8,302 nucleotides of DNA from Candidatus Acidiferrales bacterium (GCA_030043155.1 JASHYE010000227.1:1-8302), one strand, 5' to 3'; positions 1 to 6,502 are shown, counted from the stretch's first letter. The notes: generated by a model from the letters alone, not told the origin. Numbers and translations: made by a program.

Positions 1-429
1 GGAAGCGCGCTAGTTGCTCCGACGGATGCAAGAAACCTTAGCATGATTTACAAACTAGTTGAACTTGAGCAAGACGGGAAAACTCGCGAAGCAGTGAAGC
101 TCAGCGAATCGAAAACGACGTTTCCGGGGAAAAAGCAGGTGTTTCGATATTCCGACAGGCGCGGTAAGTGGACCGGAGATCTAATCGGATTGGAAAGCGA
201 AAACGCCGATGGGTCAGAGCCGCTGCTCGCTCCTGTTATGCGCGATGGGAAACGCCTTAAAGCAGCCGAGCCGTTGAACGCAGCACGGCAACGTTGCTCT
301 GAATCGATGAAGTGCCTTTCACCTCGTCTGCTCGGGAATACCCGCGCAAGGCCCTATCCAGTCCGACATAGCAGAGCTCTCGAGAAGCTGCTACAGCAGG
401 CTCGACAGCGCGTTCATCAGAAAGCGTAG
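1..429 (+). CDS. pncB: Nicotinate phosphoribosyltransferase, C-terminal part (5' end outside window)
   Basis: The reading frame is open from base 1, so the gene begins before the window; about 142 C-terminal residues are visible. The enzyme joins nicotinate to PRPP with ATP use to make nicotinate mononucleotide, a cytosolic step of NAD salvage. The visible part carries the usual C-terminal pattern of the family: LVAPTDARNLSMIYKLVEL, then VKLSESKTTFPGKKQVFR, then GDLIGLESEN, EPLLAPVMRDGKR and the closing RPYPVRHSRALEKLL. I see no lesion. The internal ATG at base 43 lies inside this conserved block and should not be used as the start. The next gene on the same strand, 77 bases downstream, encodes the nicotinamidase that would supply its substrate, which supports the call. 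Identification is by remembered family motifs, not by a search. Confidence 0.88.
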   Translation, partial: GSALVAPTDARNLSMIYKLVELEQDGKTREAVKLSESKTTFPGKKQVFRYSDRRGKWTGDLIGLESENADGSEPLLAPVMRDGKRLKAAEPLNAARQRCSESMKCLSPRLLGNTRARPYPVRHSRALEKLLQQARQRVHQKA

Positions 430-506
430 CGGACAAGGTCAATTGGCTGTCTGCACTGATTCGCTTGCTTACTCACAGACGAGTAGAATGGACGAGGGGA
501 GCATTT

Positions 507-1151
507 GTGGCGGCGAATCCTCAAAATTTCCGCGCGGTGCTTTGGGAAGTGGATACTCAGCTGGATTTCATGCTACCAGGCGGAAAACTCTACGTTAGGG
601 GCGCAGAAAAGAGAATACCGAATATGCGGCGGCTGGTTGACGCCGCGAGAAACGGAAAAACTTTCTTAATCTCGAGCGCAGATCAACATGACAATGATGA
701 TGCGGAATTTCACCGCTTTCCAGCTCATTGCGTGCGCGGTACACCCGGAGCCGCAATCGTTCCAGAATTGAAGGCAGCTGACGCAGTGCACATCCAAAAT
801 AGGGCCGCTTCCAGCATCCCTGAAAATCTTTCGAAGCTCCAGCAGGTTATTCTGGAAAAACAGACCCTCGATGTATTCGATAATCCGAACACGGAAAAAG
901 TGCTGGCGCGATTTCCAGTAGATTGTAAATTCGTCGTATTCGGCGTCGTTACGGAGCTTTGTGTTCGACTGGCTGTGGAAGGGCTGCTGTCGCGCTGCCG
1001 GAACGTGACTCTGGTCACGGATGCTATCGAGGCCCTCGATCCGGAGCAAGGACAACAAACACTCGCCAACTTAGTGGCCCGGGGCGCGCGGCTCATTTCC
1101 ACGACCGACGCGTTGGCCATAATCGAGCACTCGTCCCGCGATGGGCTTTAG
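507..1151 (+). CDS. pncA: Nicotinamidase / isochorismatase-family cysteine hydrolase
   Basis: Predicted 214-residue cytosolic hydrolase that converts nicotinamide to nicotinate and ammonia, feeding the phosphoribosyltransferase just upstream. Counted from the GTG at 507, the motifs are: catalytic Asp16 in EVDTQLDF; metal-site-like Asp59 and His61 in SADQH; His74 in FPAHCV; catalytic-type Lys118 in LEKQTLDVF; and nucleophile Cys152 in GVVTELCV. This gives the Asp-Lys-Cys triad of the family. I chose GTG 507 because a GAGGGGA Shine-Dalgarno lies at 494-500, six bases before it, and because the family homology begins there. A TTG at 465 is in frame but has no comparable site. The stop overlaps the convergent cytochrome gene by four bases. 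The substrate could be another amide, but the pairing with pncB favours nicotinamide. Confidence 0.87.
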   Translation: MAANPQNFRAVLWEVDTQLDFMLPGGKLYVRGAEKRIPNMRRLVDAARNGKTFLISSADQHDNDDAEFHRFPAHCVRGTPGAAIVPELKAADAVHIQNRAASSIPENLSKLQQVILEKQTLDVFDNPNTEKVLARFPVDCKFVVFGVVTELCVRLAVEGLLSRCRNVTLVTDAIEALDPEQGQQTLANLVARGARLISTTDALAIIEHSSRDGL

Positions 1152-1513
1152 AGTGTTTTTACGTAAGCGATGAGGTCGCGGATCTGTTTCTCTGTCAACA
1201 GCCCGCGAAAGGGTGGCATGTCTTTCCCTCCGCGGTAGATCACGCGGCGCAAATGGTAGTCGTCCGCCGACATTCCATTCTTAAATCTTGCCCGTTTCAT
1301 CAATCCCGCCAATCCTGGCCCGATTTTTTTCTCGCTACTCAGATCGAAATGGCACGCTTCACACTTCTGAGCAAAGACATGCTTTCCATCGGACGGGTCA
1401 GGCTTCAAAAGTACTGAATGCGTGTCCGCACTGCGAGCGATTCTTAATTGAGTACTGAACGTCAGCGCAGACATAGTGCACAGCACAGCCACACGAAGGC
1501 TCATCTTCTTCAA
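1148..1513 (-). CDS. Small secreted c-type cytochrome
   Basis: Encodes about 121 residues, a class I monohaem cytochrome c probably exported to the periplasm as an electron carrier or a small redox-enzyme partner. From the TTG at 1513 there is a signal peptide (MKKMSLRVAVLCTMSALTF...), a haem site CEACH at residues 51-55, a conserved IGPGL segment at 64-68, and a likely distal ligand Met99 in GGKDMPPF. The C-terminal helix is TEKQIRDLIAYVKTL. The start is uncertain. An AGGAG at 1521-1525 sits seven bases before TTG 1513, but one base before GTG 1519 and 16 before ATG 1504, so TTG fits best and also gives a classic MKK signal start. The MFS gene lies 67 bases upstream on the same strand. The redox partner cannot be told from the sequence. 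Confidence 0.85.
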   Translation of the reverse strand: MKKMSLRVAVLCTMSALTFSTQLRIARSADTHSVLLKPDPSDGKHVFAQKCEACHFDLSSEKKIGPGLAGLMKRARFKNGMSADDYHLRRVIYRGGKDMPPFRGLLTEKQIRDLIAYVKTL

Positions 1514-1580
1514 GAACACGCTCCTGGCAAGAATCGAAGTGAGAAACCGTTTTGACGATCAAGGTTGATGCGCGGCACTG

Positions 1581-2843
1581 TCAGGCATCCCTTGGCTTCA
1601 CCACTCGGTCATAAATCAACATCAGCACGACGCCGGTTATCCCGCAGGCTGTTACGACCCACCACATCTCTTTCGGTCGATGCAAGACATCTCCGAATTG
1701 GTGGACCAAATAGCCTCCCAATGGACCCGCTATAAAGTACCCAATAGCGATTGGAAGGAAGGCGTAACCCATGTACAGACCCTGCTGCCCTTCCGGCGCA
1801 AGGCGCGAGATGTAATCGTAATAGCGACATGACTGCGTCACTTCGCCCAGGGCGAGCCCAATCAGCGTAAATACGACGGCGAGAGTCGAATCGTTGAATA
1901 CAAGGATCAGCCACGTGAGGCTCGATATAAAAAGCCCCAGTGTCATCGCCGGGAACGCACGCATTCGCCGGGTCAAGTAGGCGACAAGTATTTGCACGCA
2001 GATCACCGTTGTCGCATCGACCGTCAGCAGCAAGTCGACATTCGCTTTCGGGTTCACATACCCGCGAAGGAACAAGGGCAACGAGACGTACTGCTGCCAG
2101 AAAACAACATAGAAGCTGGAGAAAATGATCAGGAAGAGGATGAATTTTAGATTTCGGAGAACAATAAACATATTGCTGATCGCTGCGCCGACCGTCGCAA
2201 CGGTTTTATCTGCGGAACCTCCAGGCTCCCGGTAAAAAAACCAGGTTGCAAAAAACATGAGCGCGACGCTCAGCGCCGAGACGCGGAATACATTCTCGAT
2301 TCCAATTCGCCGCCGCACCAGGAACGCCACCAAGGGTCCCAATGCGCCTCCAACATTTACGATGGTGTAGTAAATCGAATATCCGATGGACCGTACATTA
2401 TCCTGTGAGGCGCGGCCGGTCGTACCGGCAACGCAGGGCTTCACAACAGCAGGTCCCAGCGCAGGTATCATCAAGATAAGCAAAACTAACCAGTAGAGAG
2501 AAATCGAATGCCGTATCGTCGCCATCCATGGAGCTGAAAGAGATCCCAGCAGAAAGTAGCCAAATGTCATCACTGCATAGGCGAACATCAGGGCGCGGCG
2601 GAATCCAAATCGATCGGCCAATGTGCCCCCAAGCACAGGAAGAAACCAGACGACGAAGCCAAAAATGCCGATCAGGGCTCCGGCCTGTTCCACAGTCATA
2701 TGCAGGTTTTCATGGAGATATATTGCTAGAACTGCCGTCGTCGCGTAATAGGCAAGCCGCTCAAAGAGCTCCGTTCCATTCGCGACCCAAAAGGAAGATC
2801 CAAAGCCATCGCGAATCTCTTTGACGCGCTCGCTGAACGCCAA
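1581..2843 (-). CDS. MFS transporter, POT/PTR2-like (proton-coupled oligopeptide transporter family)
   Basis: A 420-residue polytopic inner-membrane carrier with about twelve hydrophobic segments. POT-type features are: the ELFERLAYY motif at residues 25-33, matching the ExxERxxYY pattern of the first helix; the MFS loop motif GGTLADRFGFRR at 72-83; the VVKP segment with Lys135 in helix 4; and SIYYTIVNVGG around 156-166, matching the FYxxINxG signature. Known family members import di- and tripeptides with protons. This protein is shorter than most and some signature positions differ (ERL rather than ERF; no Asn after KP), so the substrate should be left open. The start is TTG at 2843, backed by AGGAG eight bases upstream. 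The cytochrome gene follows on the same strand after 67 bases; co-transcription is possible, but a functional link is not evident. Confidence 0.82.
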   Translation of the reverse strand: MAFSERVKEIRDGFGSSFWVANGTELFERLAYYATTAVLAIYLHENLHMTVEQAGALIGIFGFVVWFLPVLGGTLADRFGFRRALMFAYAVMTFGYFLLGSLSAPWMATIRHSISLYWLVLLILMIPALGPAVVKPCVAGTTGRASQDNVRSIGYSIYYTIVNVGGALGPLVAFLVRRRIGIENVFRVSALSVALMFFATWFFYREPGGSADKTVATVGAAISNMFIVLRNLKFILFLIIFSSFYVVFWQQYVSLPLFLRGYVNPKANVDLLLTVDATTVICVQILVAYLTRRMRAFPAMTLGLFISSLTWLILVFNDSTLAVVFTLIGLALGEVTQSCRYYDYISRLAPEGQQGLYMGYAFLPIAIGYFIAGPLGGYLVHQFGDVLHRPKEMWWVVTACGITGVVLMLIYDRVVKPRDA

Positions 2844-2880
2844 ACGAAACTCTCCTAAGACGTATAGTTGAATCGAAGCG

Positions 2881-2912
2881 GCGCGATTGTAGCAACAGTG
2901 GGCAAATCGCGC
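2881..2912. repeat. Inverted repeat GCGCGATT...AATCGCGC upstream of the MFS gene
   Basis: Eight-base arms, GCGCGATT at 2881-2888 and AATCGCGC at 2905-2912, are perfect reverse complements separated by 16 bases. The arm spacing of about two helical turns, and the overlap with the putative -10 of the minus-strand transporter gene, suit a dimeric repressor site. A hairpin is also possible. No regulator gene lies beside it, and a chance origin is not excluded. Confidence 0.35.
2886..2891 (-). promoter_or_regulatory. Putative extended -10 element for the MFS transporter gene
   Basis: On the minus strand the bases read TGCTACAAT, an extended -10 (TGn plus TACAAT) about 43 bases before the TTG start. 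No good -35 hexamer is present at the usual distance, which extended -10 promoters can tolerate. The hexamer overlaps one arm of an inverted repeat (2881-2888 with 2905-2912), so it could be under operator control. This is a motif reading only. Confidence 0.33.
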
Positions 2913-3051
2913 GATTCTTTTCGCTGCTGGTGGGAGATGATCAATTAGCAGGGGATCGGTGGATGTTCATGCCCTGTCAGTTAAACAGTCCACAACAGGC
3001 AAATCGCTGGACTCTGGGCGTTCGCACGATTGAAGTTGGAAGCTAGGGATT

Positions 3052-3127
3052 TGGTGGACGTGGCCGGGATCGAACCGGCGACCCCCTGCTTGCAAAGCAG
3101 GTGCTCTCCCAGCTGAGCTACACGCCC
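3052..3127 (-). tRNA. tRNA-Ala(UGC): tRNA-Ala (anticodon UGC), CCA encoded
   Basis: The minus strand from 3127 folds as a complete cloverleaf. The acceptor arm GGGCGTG pairs with CACGTCC; the D arm is GCTC AGCTGGGAGA GC; the anticodon stem is CCTGC/GCAGG with loop TTTGCAA (anticodon TGC); the variable loop is GGGTC; the T arm is GCCGG/CCGGC with loop TTCGATC; the discriminator is A; and CCA is genomically encoded at 3054-3052. The G3:U70 wobble pair, the alanyl-tRNA synthetase identity element, is present. The gene ends 23 bases downstream of a broken integrase gene on the same strand, so its immediate 5' flank is probably element-derived. Confidence 0.97.
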
Positions 3128-3150
3128 ATGCGGTGCAACCTAATGTACGA

Positions 3151-4385
3151 TCAACAGTTTACAGCGACTTCTTCGGCTACTCCAACTTCGATTTTCGGTC
3201 CATTCGGTCCAATAACGGGGTTTTCGGACAGAATTTCGAAGCCCAAGCCTACTTTCTCGACTACTTGCTTCCGAAACTCCACATCGTCCTTCAGCTTCGA
3301 ATAGCTGTCTGTAACCGTATTTCCCGCATGGCCATGCCAGAACTTGATGAGATCCTCGGGGACCAAGTTCTTGCGAAGCCATGTGACGCGGAATCGGCGG
3401 AATGCGTGACAACCCATTTTCGGCTGATTCAATTTGGCCAAGATTGGATGTAGTGAACGCCGCAAGATATTCGATTGTGAGATTTGCCGGCCTGTTCGGG
3501 TGGAAAACAGGAGACCAGATTTTCTCTCCCCAACGAATTCTCTTAGCTTATCGGCAACTACAGGATGAAGATCAATCTCACGCCTACCGTTTTCGGACTT
3601 TAGATAGTCGTGAATCTGGCCCCTCCAAGCCTTCTGACAGATTCTGATTGTGGTGCAGTCTGGGGAAATGTTCCTGATGTCGATCCCCAGCGCTTCACCG
3701 AATCGCAAGCCTGCAGAGGCACAGAGCACATAGAACATCTGATAGAGCTTCTTTTAGGGAGCCCCCACTATGGCGGTCACTGCGGTGCCGATCAAGGTCG
3801 GTTGTTTGGGATTCTTATCCTGGGCAGATCAATGAAGTCGCGATTCCACTTTCGAGGATAGAGAGAATCTCCTTCTTCATTTACCGCCGAAGCAACAACC
3901 ATCTTTACGGCATTCGCATAGGACCTGATTGCCGACGCTCCCAATCCGCCCTTGACCATCGTCGCACCAAGATTGCGCAACACAAGATTGCCGATGGCGT
4001 CGAGCGGCATGTCACCGACGTTCAGATTGAGCCAGTTCCTCAAGCAACGTTCCCAGTTCTCAAGCGTAGACGGAGCTACCGGCTTACGCTTGCGATTCTG
4101 CATTTGCTCCAACCAAATCTCGGCCTGTTCACGAAATGTAATACCGCGGTTCGAACGAACGACCTTTTCGAAGTGTTCCGCGCTATCCGCTCCACTGGCC
4201 TCGATTATCTCCTTGGCCTTATGTTTCCGTTCGGATGCTGAGAGTTTGCTTGGACCGGAAATAGGGCAGATTCTCTCTCGTATTCGCCGCCGTTTTTCTT
4301 GGCCCGCGACATCCTTCCAGAACCGAACGACGTATCAGTTGCCGTCCTCCTGAATACACCCGTTCTGACCAGATCGACGTGACAT
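3151..4385 (-). pseudogene. Tyrosine recombinase/integrase, inactivated by three lesions
   Basis: The original ATG is at 4385 with GGGAGA upstream, reading MSRRSGQNGCIQEDGN. A TGA at 4337-4335 then interrupts the frame where a Trp (TGG) would fit; after it comes YVVRFWKDVAGQEKRRR. The frame then runs through the core-binding domain (TFREQAEIWLEQM, APSTLENWERCLRNW, IRSYANAVKMVV) until a one-base loss near 3798. The catalytic domain resumes in the other frame (TLIGTAVTAIVGAP), with another stop TAA at 3756-3754, then KKLYQMFYVLCASAGLRFGEAL. The catalytic set is still present: Arg in AGLRFGEAL, Lys in LKSENGRREID, HAFRR, HGHAGN, and the Tyr in TVTDSYSKL. The span of 1235 bases equals about 411 codons plus the missing base, a normal length. 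It should be inert unless suppressed; an isolated catalytic fragment (ATG 3738) is unlikely to work. Confidence 0.9.
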
Positions 4386-4513
4386 GGATTTTCTCCCTGT
4401 CCGCTTTTCTGGTGTCGCTGTCGCGACTGTATCAATGACGGCGGTCTGCAGCAAGTGGCTCTGGGGTTGCATTGCTTGGACGCTGGCCGACTCCACGCAC
4501 AAGCCGGATTCTG

Positions 4514-4840
4514 CTAATGGCTAACTTCGCGGTTTCCTTCATGTTCGGAAGTACTCGCGCCGCTACGCGAAGATGCTTGTGCGTTAAGCTCCGCTTGGGC
4601 CTTATTCACTGTGCGGCGAGCGTAGTCCTCAGGATCATTTTTTTCGTGTGCCCGAAACTCGGCGATGTCTCGCATGACTTCCTCGGGAGCGAGTCCTCGG
4701 GCAAGAGCACGTTTTGCATAGGCCCAATCCCGCTCCGATTGGCTCAGTTCCCAAGGAGTGGATGCGACTGCGTGATCACGGGCTGATTCCATCGGGTTGG
4801 GCCGGAATCCACCGGCTCCGTACGGAGCCAGCGGGCACAC
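4514..4840 (-). pseudogene. Remnant resembling the C-terminus of a RepB-type primase / MobA protein
   Basis: An open frame of about 108 residues with no proper start. The middle, SQSERDWAYAKRALARGLAPEEVMRDIAEFRAHEKNDPEDYARRTVNKAQAEL (in pieces: SQSERDWAYAKRALARG, then EEVMRDIAEFR, then KNDPEDYARRTVNKAQ), follows the pattern S..DWA.A...L.RG..PE.V...I...R..K.DP.YYA..TV.KA, which I recall from the C-terminal end of RepB' primases and MobA fusions of plasmids and islands. The primase catalytic domain is absent. Its 5' end overlaps, in another frame, the tail of the ParB-like remnant, so an internal deletion probably fused the two genes. The TAG at 4516-4514 ends it 128 bases before the integrase ATG. 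The family call rests on one short motif block. Confidence 0.5.
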
Positions 4841-5289
4841 GCTCCCGCTGATAGCAGAAGAGTTTCATCCTGTGGATCGAACGGCGCGTTGGTGAGGTCA
4901 AGATGGATTTCCCGTTCAATCCACTGCCGCAGTTCCCGCACCGTGACCGATTCGGCTTTTCTGTCCTTCAAAATAGCGGCGGCACTGCAATGCTGCGGGA
5001 AGCATTCCTGCAAAGCGCGTTGCTGGTCATTCGGTTGCAAGCGAGCCATTTCGAAGGCGTGCGCCACAGTGAGCTTGGCTTCGTAGAACGCCTGTCTCGC
5101 TTCGGGAATGAGATGCAGAAGGCGGAGCCGAGCATACACATAAGCCTCAGACCGTCCCACTTTTGTGGCGATGGTTTCAACCGTGTAAGTCTGCGGCTGT
5201 AATTCCATGAGCGCGGCGTACCCTTGCGCTTCATCCAGTTCCAATGAGTCGTCGTGCGCTGAAGCGGAATCGGTCGGTGTCACCACCAC
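4744..5289 (-). pseudogene. ParB/RepB/Spo0J-like partition protein remnant (N-terminal domain missing)
   Basis: About 181 residues from a GTG at 5289; the frame is open back to a TAG at 5403-5401. The recognisable part is the ParB linker and helix-turn-helix region: LELDEAQGYAALMEL, then YTVETIATKVGRSEAYVYARLRLLHLIPEARQAF, then LTVAHAFEMARLQPNDQQ. Further on, VRELRQWIEREIHLDLTNAPFDPQDETLL and AGACARWLRTE match the segment that in longer homologues reads roughly AGxCxxCPKRTG. The N-terminal CTPase/nuclease-like ParB domain (GERRxRA motif) is absent, and the Cys cluster is degraded. Upstream codons 5400-5290 do not resemble ParB. Intact relatives bind centromere-like sites for plasmid or element partition. 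Truncated at both ends, this copy is probably non-functional. Confidence 0.72.
4814..4849. repeat. Perfect 16-bp palindrome followed by a second inverted repeat
   Basis: Bases 4814-4829 read GGCTCCGTACGGAGCC, identical to their reverse complement. Directly next to it, AGCGGG at 4830-4835 pairs with CCCGCT at 4844-4849 across eight bases. Both lie where the ParB-like frame loses similarity and the RepB-like frame begins. They may mark a rearrangement junction or a protein-binding site; chance is not excluded. Confidence 0.5.
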
Positions 5290-5388
5290 TTGTAGGGATT
5301 CGAAGCCTGCCGGTTGTAATCGTAAACTGATTTGCGATATCGAAAGTGGCTTATTGCTCCCAAACAGGAGACCTCTTGAATCGCTGTC

Positions 5389-5420
5389 TTGTGTTCGACC
5401 CTACAAGATGGATATATAAT
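5389..5420 (+). promoter_or_regulatory. Putative promoter of the SnoaL-like gene
   Basis: A -35-like TTGTGT at 5389-5394 and a strong -10, TATATAAT at 5413-5420, are separated by 18 to 20 bases depending on which hexamer is counted. Transcription would begin about 7 bases after the -10, almost exactly at the ATG at 5428. Together with the lack of a Shine-Dalgarno, this predicts a leaderless message. Confidence 0.45.
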
Positions 5421-5427
5421 CCGTCGC

Positions 5428-5946
5428 ATGTCCAACACAGATTTAGTCCGGCTTTGGGAAGAGCACACCAACCACGAATTTGTGACGCGCGACCCGGAAT
5501 CAACACTCGCAACGATGGTGGAAGACGCGTACGTAAACCATGTGCCCACTATGACTGGCGGATACGGAAAGAACGCTTTGCGTGTTTTCTATTCGCGAGA
5601 CTTTATCCCTAACATGCCGCCTGATACGACGCTCACGCCCGTTTCACGCACCGTCGGCGAAGATCAGCTTGTAGATGAAATGATCTTTTCCTTTACGCAC
5701 ACGCAGGAAATTCCCTGGATGCTGCCGGGCATTGCGCCCACGCATCGCCGAGTGGAAGTTCCGCTAGTTGCCATTGTGCGATTTCAGGGGAACAAGCTCG
5801 CCCACGAACATATTTACTGGGATCAGGCCTCCGTACTCAGGCAAATCGGGCTCCTGACGGACGTAGGCTTGCCGGCGTTTGGGGCCGAAACTGCTCGCAA
5901 GGTTCTCGATCCGACGCTCGACCTGAAAGCCTTTGGCCGACCATAG
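5428..5946 (+). CDS. SnoaL-like / NTF2-fold family protein
   Basis: Encodes 172 residues, soluble, with no signal peptide or membrane segment. The sequence runs MSNTDLVRLWEEHTNHEF, AYVNHVPTMTGGYG (35-47), ALRVFYSRDFIPNMPPDTTL, VDEMIFSFTHTQEIPWMLPGI (82-102) and LAHEHIYWDQASVLRQIGLL (124-143). This is the pattern of stand-alone SnoaL-like proteins of the NTF2 fold, close to the domain found beside or fused to dienelactone hydrolases. No reaction can be assigned; the fold hosts cyclases, isomerases and non-enzymes. I prefer ATG 5428 to an upstream in-frame ATG at 5389 because similarity starts there and the best -10 (5413-5420) lies between the two. There is no clear ribosome site. It is the first intact gene past the element remnant and ends convergent with the toxin gene. 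Confidence 0.8.
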   Translation: MSNTDLVRLWEEHTNHEFVTRDPESTLATMVEDAYVNHVPTMTGGYGKNALRVFYSRDFIPNMPPDTTLTPVSRTVGEDQLVDEMIFSFTHTQEIPWMLPGIAPTHRRVEVPLVAIVRFQGNKLAHEHIYWDQASVLRQIGLLTDVGLPAFGAETARKVLDPTLDLKAFGRP

Positions 5947-6082
5947 AGTATTTCATAATCTCTTGGGATCTTGGCGCGCCTCAAAATGGAACTGAATTAT
6001 TCAACGAAGTGCGGATTTCAACGGGAATGGTTGTACAGGCGATTGCCGCTCTATAGATTCTACGAGTCGGCCTGATGCGTGA

Positions 6083-6502
6083 TCAGTCCGCCCACGGATT
6101 CACCACCGGAACCGACAGGTCCTGGAAGTGGGATATATTTCGCGTTGCTAGCGTAGCGTGCGAGGCCAGGACGATCCCAGCGATCATGGTGTCGCGTAGG
6201 TTACCTGCCCGCCCTTTCTTATGGCGCATGGCTATGAGATCCCCGGATTGCTGAGCGGCCGTGGCATCAAAAGGGGCGACACGGTTCTCAATTTTGTCAC
6301 CCAAAAGTCTGTCGAAAGCCTCAATCAATGAAGAGCGTCTTTTCACGAGCGGTAGAATTTGCAATCCAAAGCGAATCTCTAGGATTGTGACGGAAGTCGT
6401 CCAAATAGAAGAACGAGGCTGCTCGTCGAGCCACTTAATCACTTGCTGGTCGGCGGACTGGTGCATGAGTGCCGAAAGTACGTTGGTATCGAGAATGATC
6501 AT
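6083..6502 (-). CDS. vapC: PIN-domain toxin, VapC/FitB type
   Basis: A 139-residue PIN-domain endoribonuclease, the toxin of a type II toxin-antitoxin pair; family members cut RNA with divalent metal. The PIN acidic positions are Asp5 in MIILDTNVLSAL, Glu42 in TILEIRFGL and Asp104 in NLRDTMIAGI. The fourth position, in LATRNISHF, is Asn122 where many relatives have Asp. Length and motif spacing match FitB closely, and the end VPVVNPW is typical. The ATG at 6502 overlaps the antitoxin stop as ATGA (6502-6499), so translation is probably coupled. The gene is full length, with no visible lesion. Three acidic residues are retained, so activity is likely but not certain. Confidence 0.92.
   Translation of the reverse strand: MIILDTNVLSALMHQSADQQVIKWLDEQPRSSIWTTSVTILEIRFGLQILPLVKRRSSLIEAFDRLLGDKIENRVAPFDATAAQQSGDLIAMRHKKGRAGNLRDTMIAGIVLASHATLATRNISHFQDLSVPVVNPWAD

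Larger units (their letters stand above)
3128..5400 (-). mobile_element. Decayed integrative element beside tRNA-Ala (approximate limits)
   Basis: This 2.3 kb between the tRNA and the SnoaL-like gene holds no intact gene. In minus-strand order it carries a ParB-like remnant, a RepB-primase/MobA-like C-terminal remnant, and a tyrosine integrase pseudogene ending next to the tRNA. Partition, replication and integrase genes in one orientation next to a tRNA are the hallmark of a plasmid-derived integrative element. I found no second copy of the tRNA end near 5300-5430 that could be the far att repeat, so the outer limit is set only by the last ParB-like open frame and the next promoter. The element looks immobile by its own means. 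Confidence 0.55.

Noticed and set aside
666..1120. Two minus-strand open frames across the nicotinamidase gene
   Set aside because: Both lie opposite a well-supported gene, show no motif, and have no start signal of note.
3738..3798. Programmed frameshift in the integrase
   Set aside because: No slippery heptamer lies at the shift point, and separate stop codons before (4337) and after (3756) it also break the gene, so plain decay explains it better.
3133..3861. Several plus-strand open frames across the integrase remnant
   Set aside because: They are antisense to the recognisable catalytic domain and have no motifs or ribosome sites.
4205..4435. Minus-strand 76-codon frame near the integrase start
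   Set aside because: It overlaps, in a different frame, the true N-terminal part of the integrase pseudogene, whose translation (YVVRFWKDVAGQEKRRR and on) is clearly family-like.
5300..5427. A second tRNA fragment as far att site (the GTTCGACCC piece at 5393-5401 resembles a T-loop)
   Set aside because: Only a short match to a universal T-loop motif is present; the surrounding bases do not match either end of the tRNA-Ala at 3052-3127.
5947..6082. Shared terminator between the convergent SnoaL-like and toxin genes
   Set aside because: The 136-base gap has no stable GC-rich stem followed by a T-tract; only a very short GGC/GCC pairing was found.
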